Assembly (NCBI RefSeq): GCF_030209355.1
Contig: NZ_JARVSF010000008.1
Coordinates: forward strand, 248,001-312,000
Reading direction: 5' to 3'
Length of the DNA: 64,000 bases
From: Pseudarthrobacter sp. fls2-241-R2A-127
Lineage (GTDB): Bacteria; Actinomycetota; Actinomycetes; Actinomycetales; Micrococcaceae
Below the pieces are notes generated by a model. That model saw only the letters and a program-made list of their open reading frames with translations. It searched no databases and was not told where the DNA came from. Within the stretch, counting starts at the first letter, position 1, and the number at the start of each line of letters is the position of its first letter. The position numbers and the translations under genes are program-made. Below are positions 37,797 to 46,811 of this stretch, one piece after another.

Positions 37797-38560
37797 GCGC
37801 CGCAGCCTTGAAGGAGCAACAGCAGCCCGCCACACTGCTGCGTCGCGTGCTGCTGCAGGGCAAGTACGAGGCGCTGACCATGCTCCGAAACGGCGAGCAG
37901 TTGATCCTTGCCGTGGTGCTTCCGCTGCTGGCCCTCGTCGGCCTGACGGTGACCCCGTTCCTGGACGGCATGGGCTCCAGCCGCGTGAACGTGGCGGTCC
38001 CCGGCATCCTCGCCCTCTGCGCCATGTCCACCGCCTTTACCGGCCAGGGCATAGCCACCGGATTCGACCGCCGGTACGGCGTCCTGCGGTTCCTGTCCAC
38101 CACGCCGCTGGGCCGCGGTGGCCTGATCGCCGGGAAGGTCCTCTCAGTCCTGGCGGTCCTGTGCCTGCAGGTGGTTGTGGTGGGCACCGTGGCGCTGGCG
38201 CTGGGCTGGCAGCCGACGGCGGCGGGCTGGCTTCCCGGCCTGGGGCTGCTGGCGCTTGGCGCGGCGGCTTTCACGTCACTGGGACTGCTGGTGGCCGGAA
38301 CGGTGCGGCCGGAAGCGACCCTGGCCATCACCAACCTGTTGTGGATCCTCCTGGGGGCCATGGGCGGCATCGTCATCCCGGCCGAACGGCTGCCGGCCGC
38401 AGCACAGGCCGTCATCCACTTCCTGCCCTCCGGCGCGCTCGGCGAGTCCATGCGCGCCGCATTCCTGGGCGGAGCCGTGAACGGCGGCGCCGCCCTCATC
38501 CTGCTGCTCTGGACGGTCATCGCCGGCGCCGCAGCCATCCGTTGGTTCAAGTGGAATTGA
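37793..38560 (+). CDS. ABC-2 type exporter permease
   Basis: A 255-residue membrane protein with about six helices. The layout is that of ABC-2 permeases: a cytosolic N-terminus, a helix in LILAVVLPLLALVGLTV, FDRRYGVLRFLSTTPLGRGGLIAGK in the coupling region, and GGIVIPAERLP followed by LPSGALGESMRAAF near the C-terminus. It partners the preceding ATPase. ctaA starts 8 bp after its stop. Confidence 0.92.
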   Translation: MSAAALKEQQQPATLLRRVLLQGKYEALTMLRNGEQLILAVVLPLLALVGLTVTPFLDGMGSSRVNVAVPGILALCAMSTAFTGQGIATGFDRRYGVLRFLSTTPLGRGGLIAGKVLSVLAVLCLQVVVVGTVALALGWQPTAAGWLPGLGLLALGAAAFTSLGLLVAGTVRPEATLAITNLLWILLGAMGGIVIPAERLPAAAQAVIHFLPSGALGESMRAAFLGGAVNGGAALILLLWTVIAGAAAIRWFKWN

Positions 38561-38567
38561 GAAAATC

Positions 38568-39512
38568 GTGACCACGGCTTCACGCCTCCCCCAGTTCGCC
38601 AGCCGCCTGGCGTCCCGGCTGCCCCGCGTTGTGGACGTCCGCGTCCGCCGTCTCGCCGTCGCCTCCTTGATCGGGCAGACACTCCTGGTGGTCACCGGCG
38701 GCGCCGTCCGGCTGACGGCGTCCGGACTTGGCTGCCCCACGTGGCCGCGCTGCACCTCTGATTCGCTGGTGAATACCCCGGAAATGGGCATTCACGGTTT
38801 CATCGAGTTCGGGAACCGGCTCCTGACGTTTGTTCTGGCCGCCGTAGCCGTGCTGCTGCTGGTCTACCTGTGGAACCTGCGGAAGGAACGCAAGGACCTC
38901 TTCCTGTTGGCCCTGGGCCTGCTGGCCAGCATCCCGGCGCAGGCAGTGATCGGCGGCATCACCGTCCTGACCAACCTCAACCCGTGGGTGGTGGGCCTGC
39001 ACTTCCTGGTGTCCATGGCCCTGGTGGTGTTCTCCACTTTGCTGGTGAACCGCGCCTTCGGCCGAACGGGCCGTTTCCCGGCGGCACGGCCGGCGGTCCT
39101 TCCTGCCGTCGTGCGCCCGGTGACGGCCGCCGTCGCCCTCTTCTCTGCTGTTGCCGTCATGCTCGGCGTAGTGGTGACCGGAGCGGGCCCGCACGCGGGG
39201 GACGCGAATGCACCCCGCAACGACCTCGACTGGGACCTCGTCTCGCACATCCACGCCGTGCCCGCCTACCTGGTGACTGCCGGCACGGTGGTTGCCCTGG
39301 TCCTGGTCATCCGCCGGCGGATCCGCGGACCGTTCAGGACCGCTGTCCTGGCCCTCCTCGGAGTGACGGTCCTGCAGGCTGTCATCGGGTTCACCCAGTA
39401 CTACAACGGCATTCCCGCGCTGCTGGTGGCGGCCCATATGCTCGGTGCGGCGCTGCTCATGGCCGCTTCCACGAACGCCTGGGACATCGCACGCTCAAGC
39501 ACGGCCAGCTAG
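38568..39512 (+). CDS. ctaA: Heme A synthase
   Basis: A 314-residue, eight-helix CtaA/COX15 protein that oxidises heme O to heme A for aa3 oxidase. Heme-ligating histidines occur in IHGFIEFGNRL, WVVGLHFLVSM, HIHAVPAYLV and AAHMLGAALL. The Cys pair in LGCPTWPRC matches the regulatory disulfide of the Bacillus-type enzyme. It starts with GTG. ctaB, which makes the substrate heme O, lies 2.6 kb away on the other strand. Confidence 0.95.
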   Translation: MTTASRLPQFASRLASRLPRVVDVRVRRLAVASLIGQTLLVVTGGAVRLTASGLGCPTWPRCTSDSLVNTPEMGIHGFIEFGNRLLTFVLAAVAVLLLVYLWNLRKERKDLFLLALGLLASIPAQAVIGGITVLTNLNPWVVGLHFLVSMALVVFSTLLVNRAFGRTGRFPAARPAVLPAVVRPVTAAVALFSAVAVMLGVVVTGAGPHAGDANAPRNDLDWDLVSHIHAVPAYLVTAGTVVALVLVIRRRIRGPFRTAVLALLGVTVLQAVIGFTQYYNGIPALLVAAHMLGAALLMAASTNAWDIARSSTAS

Positions 39513-39532
39513 GCCAAGACACCGCCACAGAG

Positions 39533-39566
39533 CAGGCGCCCCGGTCCCTCCGGACCGGGGCGCCTG
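39533..39566. terminator. Terminator ctaA / SulP-CA
   Basis: Perfect 15-bp stem, 39533-39547 with 39552-39566, and loop CTCC. It lies between the convergent ctaA and SulP-carbonic anhydrase stops and is probably bidirectional. Confidence 0.93.
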
Positions 39567-39600
39567 TGCATTGTGGCGAACCCTGGATCAGGCGCCGGGC

Positions 39601-41868
39601 CTAACCGGACGCCAGGACGCTGTCCTGCAACCCGGACCCTAACGCGGGATCGAGGTCCGCTATGCCGTCCGGCCGCACTTCCAGGACCCGAGCGGTGGCA
39701 ATGTCGTAGAACAGCCCAATTGCCTGGACCCGTCCGCCGGCCAGGGCCGGCCCGGCGTGCGGATGGGTGCCGAGCTTGCCCAACTGCACGGCAACATTGA
39801 CCATCGCCAACTGGTCCACCGCGGAGTACCCCGCAGCCGCGGCCTGCCTGCCCACGGGGTGGCCCGCGAGCCATTCCGCATGGCTTTGGCGCGCGTGCCC
39901 CAGCCAGCGGCCGAACGAAGGATCCAGGGAACCGTGGTCCGCACCGTCCGCCTCCGCAATCAGCGCGTTCATGGCGCCGCAGTTCGAGTGCCCGCAGATC
40001 ACGAGCGACTTCACGCCCAGGCCGTTGACGGCGAAGGACAGCGCCGAGTCGATCGAGGCATCCTGGCCCTTGTTGCACACCACGTTCCCAATATTCCGCA
40101 GGGTCAGGAGATCGCCCGGGCCACTACTGGTGATCAGGTTGGGGTTGACGCGGGAGTCGACGCAGGCCACGAACAGGGCGTCCGGATTTTGCCCTTCGGC
40201 CAGGTCGTGCACCAGCGGACGTACCCGGTCCGCGAACCGGCGGTGATATTTATTGATGCCCTGCAGCAAGGATTCCTTCCGCGGCGGCAGCGGCAGCTCG
40301 CTGGCTCCACCACGCCGCGGCGATTGGTGCGCGGCATCCCGGAACAACGTGTTCCCGTGCTCTTCGAGGCTCACCGTGCCGCCCGCGGCCTGTTGCTGGA
40401 CCTGCCAGGCCAGCAGGGCTTCGCGGAACGAGTTGTCCACGTAGTCCGCATTCAACTCCACCACGGCGTCCGCGGCGGCAGGAAGGGACTGCAGCGTCCC
40501 GTTCAACCGCGGAAGGGCGAAGAAGCTGCACGATCCCGCAACGGTCACCCGCCAGGGCGACGACGGCACGGCCGGCGGGTGGGCATGGATCGGGGCCCGC
40601 AGGACGCGCCACAACACGCAGGCGGCGGCCAGGGCCAGCCCGATCATGACGCCCTCCAGCAGGTTAAGGAAGACGACCGCACCCAGGGTCACGGCGTAGA
40701 TGAGCAGGTCGCCTGTCCGCAGGCTGGTGCGGATATCGGCCACCTTAACCAGGCGCGCACCGATGACCACCAGCAGCCCGGCCAGGACGGCCAGCGGAAT
40801 GAGCTGGATCAGCCCGGCGAAGAGCGCCGAGAAGGCAAGGACCCAGACGCCGTGCAGCACGGCGGACGCCCGGGTGGCCGCGCCGGCTTCCACATTGGTG
40901 GCGCTGCGGACAATCACCCCCGTGACGGGAAGGCCGCCCAGTGATCCGGAGACGATGTTTGCGGCGCCCTGGCCGACGAGTTCCTTATTGAGGTTGGTGC
41001 GCGGGCCGGTGTGCATTTTGTCCACGGCCACCGCGGAAAGGAGGGATCCGATGCTGGCGATCAGGGCCATGGTCAGGACCGCGAACGCAAACGCCCGCCA
41101 GTTTCCATCCGGCAGCTGCGGCAAGGCGACGGCATCGAAGATGGACCCGCCGAGGGAGATCCGCTCAACCCCCGGAGCAAAGGCGACGGCCAACGCGGTG
41201 CCCGCCGCAACAGCTGCCAGCGGGCCCGGCACCCGGCGGACACCAGACGGAAGGAACCGCCAGCCAAGCAGGATCGCGATGACTGCGAGGCCGAGCAGGG
41301 CCGCATGCAGTTCCAGGTTGGTAATGGCCGCGGGCAGCGCCGTGATGTTTTCAAGGGCAGAGCCCGCGGGTTGCGATCCCAAGAGCACGTGGAGCTGCTG
41401 CAGGATGATGGTGACGCCGATGCCGGCGAGCATGGCCTTGACCACCACGGGGGAAACGGCCAGGGCTGCCCGGCCAACGCGGCTGATTCCCAGCAGAAGC
41501 TGCACGACGCCGGCCGCCACGGTAATAGCGCACGTGACCTGCCAGCCGAACTCTTGCACGAGACTGGCCACGACGACGGTGAGCCCGGCCGCGGGTCCAC
41601 TCACCTGGAGCGGGGAGCCACCCAGGCTGCCGGCCACAATGCCGCCGATGGCGGCGGCGATCAGTCCCGCCATGATGGGGGCGCCCGATGCCGCGGCGAT
41701 GCCAAGGGAGAGTGGGAGTGCCACCAGGAAGACCACCAGGGATGCCGGGGCGTCGGCACCCAGATGTGAAGCAAATCCAGGCAAGCGTAGTTTTTTCCGG
41801 TCTTTGTTGCGGTGTCCGCCCGGTGGACTGTGGCTGGGCGCCGGGACGGCTGAGGGACGGGCTTCCAT
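39601..41868 (-). CDS. SulP bicarbonate-type transporter fused to beta-carbonic anhydrase
   Basis: A 755-residue fusion. Residues ~35-430 are a SulP/SLC26 anion transporter (SLPLSLGIAAASGAPIMAGL, then SGPAAGLTVVV, then GLPVTGVIVRSATNVEAGA). A reduced STAS-like segment follows (AVVELNADYVDNSFREAL). The last ~200 residues are a beta-carbonic anhydrase with the zinc motifs CVDSRVNP and CGHSNCGAM. The fusion implies transport of bicarbonate coupled to CO2 hydration at the cytosolic face. It lies between ctaA and ctaB, an interruption of an otherwise conserved neighbourhood. A TGACA palindrome lies 83 bp upstream. Confidence 0.94.
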   Translation of the reverse strand: MEARPSAVPAPSHSPPGGHRNKDRKKLRLPGFASHLGADAPASLVVFLVALPLSLGIAAASGAPIMAGLIAAAIGGIVAGSLGGSPLQVSGPAAGLTVVVASLVQEFGWQVTCAITVAAGVVQLLLGISRVGRAALAVSPVVVKAMLAGIGVTIILQQLHVLLGSQPAGSALENITALPAAITNLELHAALLGLAVIAILLGWRFLPSGVRRVPGPLAAVAAGTALAVAFAPGVERISLGGSIFDAVALPQLPDGNWRAFAFAVLTMALIASIGSLLSAVAVDKMHTGPRTNLNKELVGQGAANIVSGSLGGLPVTGVIVRSATNVEAGAATRASAVLHGVWVLAFSALFAGLIQLIPLAVLAGLLVVIGARLVKVADIRTSLRTGDLLIYAVTLGAVVFLNLLEGVMIGLALAAACVLWRVLRAPIHAHPPAVPSSPWRVTVAGSCSFFALPRLNGTLQSLPAAADAVVELNADYVDNSFREALLAWQVQQQAAGGTVSLEEHGNTLFRDAAHQSPRRGGASELPLPPRKESLLQGINKYHRRFADRVRPLVHDLAEGQNPDALFVACVDSRVNPNLITSSGPGDLLTLRNIGNVVCNKGQDASIDSALSFAVNGLGVKSLVICGHSNCGAMNALIAEADGADHGSLDPSFGRWLGHARQSHAEWLAGHPVGRQAAAAGYSAVDQLAMVNVAVQLGKLGTHPHAGPALAGGRVQAIGLFYDIATARVLEVRPDGIADLDPALGSGLQDSVLASG

Positions 41869-41950
41869 GGGCTTATTCCTTTGCTTGCGGGAAGGGTCCG
41901 GTCCACCCTAAGCAGGAGGTCATGTTCAATGACAGTTAACGTGATCGATA

Positions 41951-41964
41951 TGACAAATATGTCA
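41951..41964. promoter_or_regulatory. Palindromic operator candidate upstream of SulP-CA
   Basis: Perfect inverted repeat TGACA-AATA-TGTCA in an AT-rich patch, 83 bp upstream of the SulP-CA start. The surrounding GC content drops sharply, which is unusual here. It probably binds a dimeric regulator, perhaps of GntR or MarR type. The regulator is not in the neighbourhood. Confidence 0.5.
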
Positions 41965-42016
41965 AATCGTTCGCCGGGGCAACAAAAAGGGCCCCACGCC
42001 TGCGGCGCAAACCAAG

Positions 42017-42050
42017 AAGGCGGCCCCCACCTTGAGGTGGGGGCCGCCTT
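42017..42050 (-). terminator. ctaB terminator
   Basis: Perfect 15-bp stem, 42017-42031 with 42036-42050, loop TTGA. It sits 21 bp after the ctaB stop on the minus strand. Confidence 0.93.
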
Positions 42051-42071
42051 CGGTCCTGCGAGGTGTTACGG

Positions 42072-43031
42072 CTAGCCGCCCACCACCGCACGCCCAATGA
42101 AAGGGTCCACCGCAAGGGCGATGAAGAGCAGCGTCAGGTAGCTGATGGAACCATGGAACACCTTCATGGCGCGCTTGTCAGAGATGTCCTCCCGCTGGGC
42201 GCGGCCATACAGGGCGTGGGATTCATAGAGGAACCAGGCGCCCGCCAGGACGGCGGTGACCGTGTAAACCCAGCCGGCACCGCCGGCGGGAATCATCAGC
42301 AGGGAGCACGCAACCATGGCCCAGGCGTAGAGGACTACCTGGACGGAGACCACCTTGGCGCCGGCGATGGCGCCCAGCATGGGGACCTTGGCGTTGCGGT
42401 AGTCTTCGCCGTAACGCATGGAGAGCGGCCAGTAGTGCGGCGGGGTCCACAGGAAGATCACCATGAAAAGGATGATCGCCGGCCACTCCACCGAATTGGT
42501 CACCGCGGCCCAGGCAATCAGGACCGGGAAGCAGCCTGCGGCGCCTCCCCACACAATGTTCTGGGCGGTGCGGCGCTTCAGGATCATGGTGTAGACCACC
42601 ACGTAGAAGAAGATGGCACCGAGGCCGAGCCAGGCCGAGAGCGGGTTGGCGCCAAACCAGAGGATCACGATCGCCGCCGCCCCCAGCAGCCAGGAGAAAA
42701 CCAGCGCTTCACGGGGCGTGACTTCGCCGGTCACCAAGGGCCGGTTCTCGGTGCGGTGCATCAGCTTGTCGATGTCCCGGTCGATGTAGCAGTTGAATGC
42801 CCCGGCACTGCCGGCGGCGAAGGCGCCTCCCACCAGGGTGGCAAGGATCAGGCCGATCGAGGGGAAGCCCCGTTCGGCGTAGATCATGGTGGGCAGCGTG
42901 CTCACCAGGAGCAGTTCGATCACGCGGGGCTTGGTGAGGGCGAGATACGCCTTTGCCTTGCGGGCAAACCCGGCGCCGGAGGCCCGGGATGCGTTTAGCG
43001 GCGTATCTGTTGTGCTCACGGTGGCAGTCAC
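42072..43031 (-). CDS. ctaB: Protoheme IX farnesyltransferase (heme O synthase)
   Basis: A 319-residue UbiA-superfamily prenyltransferase with about nine helices. It has [17 protein letters not shown], the first Asp-rich motif [21 protein letters not shown] in two parts, and a second loop around [21 protein letters not shown]. It attaches farnesyl to heme B. I chose GTG 43031 (VTATVSTTD); an in-frame start at 43118 adds Arg/Cys-rich, non-conserved sequence. It is divergent from tkt, the arrangement conserved in actinobacteria. Confidence 0.93.
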   Translation of the reverse strand: MTATVSTTDTPLNASRASGAGFARKAKAYLALTKPRVIELLLVSTLPTMIYAERGFPSIGLILATLVGGAFAAGSAGAFNCYIDRDIDKLMHRTENRPLVTGEVTPREALVFSWLLGAAAIVILWFGANPLSAWLGLGAIFFYVVVYTMILKRRTAQNIVWGGAAGCFPVLIAWAAVTNSVEWPAIILFMVIFLWTPPHYWPLSMRYGEDYRNAKVPMLGAIAGAKVVSVQVVLYAWAMVACSLLMIPAGGAGWVYTVTAVLAGAWFLYESHALYGRAQREDISDKRAMKVFHGSISYLTLLFIALAVDPFIGRAVVGG

Positions 43032-43536
43032 CCGTTCTGTGTGGCAGTTGAGGCTGGCTGTGCAGCTCCGGTCGTACGGCCCGGTCCCGGGCATGGCACG
43101 ACGGACGGAAATTGCCATGTGCCTGCATCAGCCGGGAAACTCCGGGCGACATTGATGCCCACCGGTGTTGGCCTCCGAATATCATACCGCGCCGGCACCC
43201 CCGTCCCGGGCCCGCCATATGCGCAGTTGATTGCTCGAAGGCCCATTCGAGCAGATTAAGTCAGCCCCTCGCCGGAACGTTTCACAAAAGGTGAAATTGC
43301 GTCCAAAACGTGAGATTTGCGCCGCCCGGACTATGGATAAGAGCTAAGCTGTCACCAGATCAGCACGCAGCAAGAAAGCGGTGGAAAACGCATTCCCGCT
43401 GCTGTCGGTGACTGATGGCAAGGATCAACGTTTCGATGGTGAACGGCTGGTACACACACCGCAGCGGCCGCCCACAGCGCGCTCTGATGGAACCGGTGTA
43501 CCAACCGCCGCCAGCACAGAGAGGGGCCCGGTTTTC
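43032..43536. promoter_or_regulatory. 505-bp divergent ctaB/tkt control region with three inverted repeats
   Basis: No gene is supported in this gap. Three repeats stand out. TGCTCGAA-N6-TTCGAGCA (43232-43253) is perfect. TTTCAC-N5-GTGAAA (43280-43296) is perfect and operator-like. TGGTACAC (43448-43455) and GTGTACCA (43496-43503) form a stem with a 40-nt loop, extended by GG/CC, in the likely tkt leader. An open frame continues upstream from tkt to 43381 but its sequence does not look conserved. Confidence 0.5.
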
Positions 43537-45663
43537 GTGCCACATTTGGAAGAGCAAGAACTGTCATGGACCAGCTTGGACCAGAAGGCCGTGGACACCA
43601 TCCGCGTCCTGGCTGCCGATGCCGTGGAGAAGGTGGGTAACGGCCACCCCGGTACGGCGATGAGCCTGGCCCCGGCCGCATACCTTCTCTTCCAGAAGCT
43701 GATGCGCCACGACCCCCGCGACCCGCACTGGCTGGGCCGCGACCGCTTCATCCTGTCCCCCGGCCACACCTCCCTGACGCTTTACATCCAGTTGTTCCTT
43801 TCCGGCTACGGGCTGGAACTGAAGGACCTTGAGGCGCTGCGCACCTGGGGTTCACTCACCCCCGGACACCCTGAGTACAAGCACACCGCCGGCGTGGAAA
43901 TCACCACCGGTCCGCTGGGCCAGGGCCTTGCGTCCTCCGTGGGCTTCGCCTACTCGCAGCGCCGCCAGCGCGGACTGTTTGACGCCGACGCTCCGGCGGG
44001 CGAGTCGCCGTTCGACCACACCATCTGGGTCATCGCCTCCGACGGCGACCTCCAGGAAGGCGTTACCTCCGAGGCATCCTCGCTGGCCGGCCACCAGGAA
44101 CTCGGGAACCTTGTGGTGATCTACGACGAGAACCACATTTCCATCGAGGACGACACCGACATCGCATTCACCGAGGATGTCCTGAAGCGCTATGAGGCCT
44201 ACGGCTGGCACACCCAGCGCGTGGACTGGACCCGCACTGGCGAATACAAGGAAGACGTCCAGGAGCTCTACTCGGCCCTGCTCGCAGCCAAGGCCGAAAC
44301 CTCCAAGCCGTCCATCATCTCGCTGCGCACCATCATCGGCTACCCGGCACCCAAGAAGCAGAACACCGGCAAGATCCACGGCTCGGCCTTGGGCACTGAG
44401 GAAGTCGCCGCACTGAAGGAAGTACTGGGCTTCGACCCCGCCAAGTCCTTCGAGGTGGACCAGGAAGTGCTCGAGCACGCCCGCTCCGTGGTTGAACGCG
44501 GCGCTGCCGAACACAAGGAATGGGAAGAGTCCTTCAACGCCTGGCAGGCAGCAAACCCGGAAGGCGCCGCACTCCTTCAGCGCATCGAAGCCCGCGAACT
44601 GCCCGAGGGCATCGACGACGCCCTCCCGGTCTTCCCCGCAGGCAAGGACGTTTCCACCCGCGCAGCGTCCGGCAAGGTCCTCAACGCACTGGGCCCGGTC
44701 ATGCCCGAACTCTGGGGCGGCTCCGCCGACCTCGCCGAGTCCAACAACACCACCATCGAGGGCTCGCCGTCCTTCGTGCCGGCTTCCAAGCAGACCGACG
44801 CGTGGTCCGGCAACCCGTACGGCCGGGTGCTGCACTTCGGCATCCGCGAGCACGCTGCGGCGTCGATCGTCAATGGCATCAGCCTGGCGGGCAACACCCG
44901 CGCCTTCTCCGGCACCTTCCTGATCTTCAGCGATTACCAGCGCCCCGCCATCCGCCTCGGCGCCCTCATGGGTGTGCCGTCGCTGTATGTCTGGACGCAC
45001 GACTCCATCGGCCTGGGCGAGGACGGCCCCACCCACCAGCCGGTGGAACAGCTCGCCTCCCTGCGCGCCATCGTGGGCCTGGACGTTGTCCGCCCGGGCG
45101 ACGCCAACGAGGTCGCTGCTGCATGGAAGACCATGCTGGAAAACCACGCCAACCCGGCAGGAATCGTCCTGACGCGCCAGAACATCCCCACCTGGGAACG
45201 CGGTACGGGCGACGCCGACGGCGACACCTTCGGTTCCACCGCCGGTGTTGCAAAGGGCGGCTACGTCCTGGCTGAGGCGTCGAAGGATGGCGCCACGGTG
45301 CCGGCCGACGTGATCCTCATTGCCACCGGCTCCGAGGTCCAGCTGGCCGTCCAGGCCCGCGAAGCCCTGCAGGCCGATGGCATTGCCGCCCGCGTGGTCT
45401 CCATGCCGTGCGTCGAATGGTTCAAGAAGCAGGACGCCGCCTACCGCGAATCCGTCCTCCCGGCCGCCGTCAAGGCACGCGTCTCGGTGGAAGCCGGCCT
45501 GGCCCTGGGCTGGCGGGAATTCGTCGGCGACGCCGGCCATTCCATCAGCCTCGAGCACTATGGCGCTTCCGCAGACTACAAGCGCCTTTTCCAGGAGTTC
45601 GGCATCACCGCGGAAGCCGTGGCCGCTGCCGCCAAGGACTCCCTCAACAGCCTCCAGGCCTGA
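43537..45663 (+). CDS. tkt: Transketolase
   Basis: A 708-residue thiamine-diphosphate enzyme of the non-oxidative pentose phosphate pathway. It contains [15 protein letters not shown], the ThDP motif [19 protein letters not shown] ending in DENHISIE, and the pyrimidine domain with [11 protein letters not shown] and [13 protein letters not shown]. Start: GTG 43537 follows GAGAGGGG by about ten bases; TTG 43546 (LEEQELSW) is an alternative. Extension to 43381 is unlikely. It heads the operon tkt-tal-pgi-zwf-opcA-pgl. Confidence 0.95.
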   Translation: MPHLEEQELSWTSLDQKAVDTIRVLAADAVEKVGNGHPGTAMSLAPAAYLLFQKLMRHDPRDPHWLGRDRFILSPGHTSLTLYIQLFLSGYGLELKDLEALRTWGSLTPGHPEYKHTAGVEITTGPLGQGLASSVGFAYSQRRQRGLFDADAPAGESPFDHTIWVIASDGDLQEGVTSEASSLAGHQELGNLVVIYDENHISIEDDTDIAFTEDVLKRYEAYGWHTQRVDWTRTGEYKEDVQELYSALLAAKAETSKPSIISLRTIIGYPAPKKQNTGKIHGSALGTEEVAALKEVLGFDPAKSFEVDQEVLEHARSVVERGAAEHKEWEESFNAWQAANPEGAALLQRIEARELPEGIDDALPVFPAGKDVSTRAASGKVLNALGPVMPELWGGSADLAESNNTTIEGSPSFVPASKQTDAWSGNPYGRVLHFGIREHAAASIVNGISLAGNTRAFSGTFLIFSDYQRPAIRLGALMGVPSLYVWTHDSIGLGEDGPTHQPVEQLASLRAIVGLDVVRPGDANEVAAAWKTMLENHANPAGIVLTRQNIPTWERGTGDADGDTFGSTAGVAKGGYVLAEASKDGATVPADVILIATGSEVQLAVQAREALQADGIAARVVSMPCVEWFKKQDAAYRESVLPAAVKARVSVEAGLALGWREFVGDAGHSISLEHYGASADYKRLFQEFGITAEAVAAAAKDSLNSLQA

Positions 45664-45689
45664 AACCCCAATTTCCAGGAGAAATGACA

Positions 45690-46805
45690 ATGACTACTCC
45701 CACCCAGCAGCTCTCCGACGCCGGAGTGTCCATCTGGCTCGACGACCTCTCCCGCAAGCGCCTGGAAACGGGCACCCTGCGCAAGCTCATCGAGGAAAAG
45801 AACGTGGTTGGCGTGACCACCAACCCGTCCATCTTCCATGCAGCCATCACCTCGGGCACTGACTACGACACCACCATTGCAGCCCAGGCCGCGGCCGGCG
45901 CCAGCGTCGAGGAAACGATCTTCGAGATCACCACCACGGACGTCGCCGACGCCTGCGACCTCTTCGCCCCCGTGGCAGCAGCCACCAAGGGCGTCGACGG
46001 CCGCGTGTCCATCGAAGTCGACCCCCGCCTGGCCTGGGACACCGCGGGCACCATCGCCGAGGCCAAGCACCTCTACCAGCGGGTCAACAAGGACAACGTC
46101 CACATCAAGATCCCGGCAACCCTTGAGGGTCTCGAAGCCATCACCGCCACTTTGGCCGAGGGCATCAGCGTCAACGTGACCCTGATCTTCTCCCTGGAGC
46201 GCTACCGCGCGGTTATCAACGCGTTCCAGTCCGGCCTGGAGCAGGCCAAGGAAAACGGCCACGACCTCGCCAAGATCCACTCCGTGGCATCGTTCTTCGT
46301 CTCCCGCGTGGACACCGAGATCGACAAGCGCCTGGACGCGATCGGCACCGAGGAAGCCAAGGCACTCAAGGGCAAGGCCGGCGTTGCCAACGCCCGCCTG
46401 GCCTACCAGGTCTACGAGGAACTCTTCTCCACCGAACGCTGGGCACTGCTTGCCGGGGCCGGGGCGCTCCCCCAGCGTCCGCTGTGGGCTTCCACCGGCG
46501 TGAAGGACCCGGCCTACCCGGACACCCTCTACGTCACCGAACTCGTGGCCCCCGGCGTCGTCAACACCATGCCGGAGAAGACCCTGGACGCCACATTCGA
46601 TCACGGCGTGGTCACCGGCGACACCGTCACCGGCACCTACGCCGAAGCAAACGCCACCCTGGACGCCTTGGAAAAGCTCGGCATTTCCTACAACGACGTC
46701 GTCGCCCTGCTTGAAACCGAAGGCCTGGACAAGTTCGTGTCCAGCTGGAAGGAACTGCTGGCCGACGTCGAAGGTGCCCTCGCCTCTGCACGGAAGGCTT
46801 CCTAA
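45690..46805 (+). CDS. tal: Transaldolase
   Basis: A 371-residue transaldolase linking pentose phosphates to glycolysis through a Schiff-base Lys. The N-terminal [13 protein letters not shown] and the catalytic Lys in [11 protein letters not shown] are visible, followed by [11 protein letters not shown] and [14 protein letters not shown]. It is the long actinobacterial/cyanobacterial form, not fused to Pgi. AGGAG is eight bases before ATG 45690; ATG 45684 is too close to it. Confidence 0.95.
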   Translation: MTTPTQQLSDAGVSIWLDDLSRKRLETGTLRKLIEEKNVVGVTTNPSIFHAAITSGTDYDTTIAAQAAAGASVEETIFEITTTDVADACDLFAPVAAATKGVDGRVSIEVDPRLAWDTAGTIAEAKHLYQRVNKDNVHIKIPATLEGLEAITATLAEGISVNVTLIFSLERYRAVINAFQSGLEQAKENGHDLAKIHSVASFFVSRVDTEIDKRLDAIGTEEAKALKGKAGVANARLAYQVYEELFSTERWALLAGAGALPQRPLWASTGVKDPAYPDTLYVTELVAPGVVNTMPEKTLDATFDHGVVTGDTVTGTYAEANATLDALEKLGISYNDVVALLETEGLDKFVSSWKELLADVEGALASARKAS

Positions 46806-46811
46806 CACACA

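Noticed and set aside
43381-43536. N-terminal extension of transketolase
   Set aside because: In frame but not like known transketolase N-termini; GTG 43537 has a better ribosome site, and the extension overlaps a strong stem. Not excluded completely.
43852-45690. 612-residue minus-strand frame opposite tkt
   Set aside because: Transketolase motifs on the plus strand are unambiguous; this frame is low-complexity antisense.
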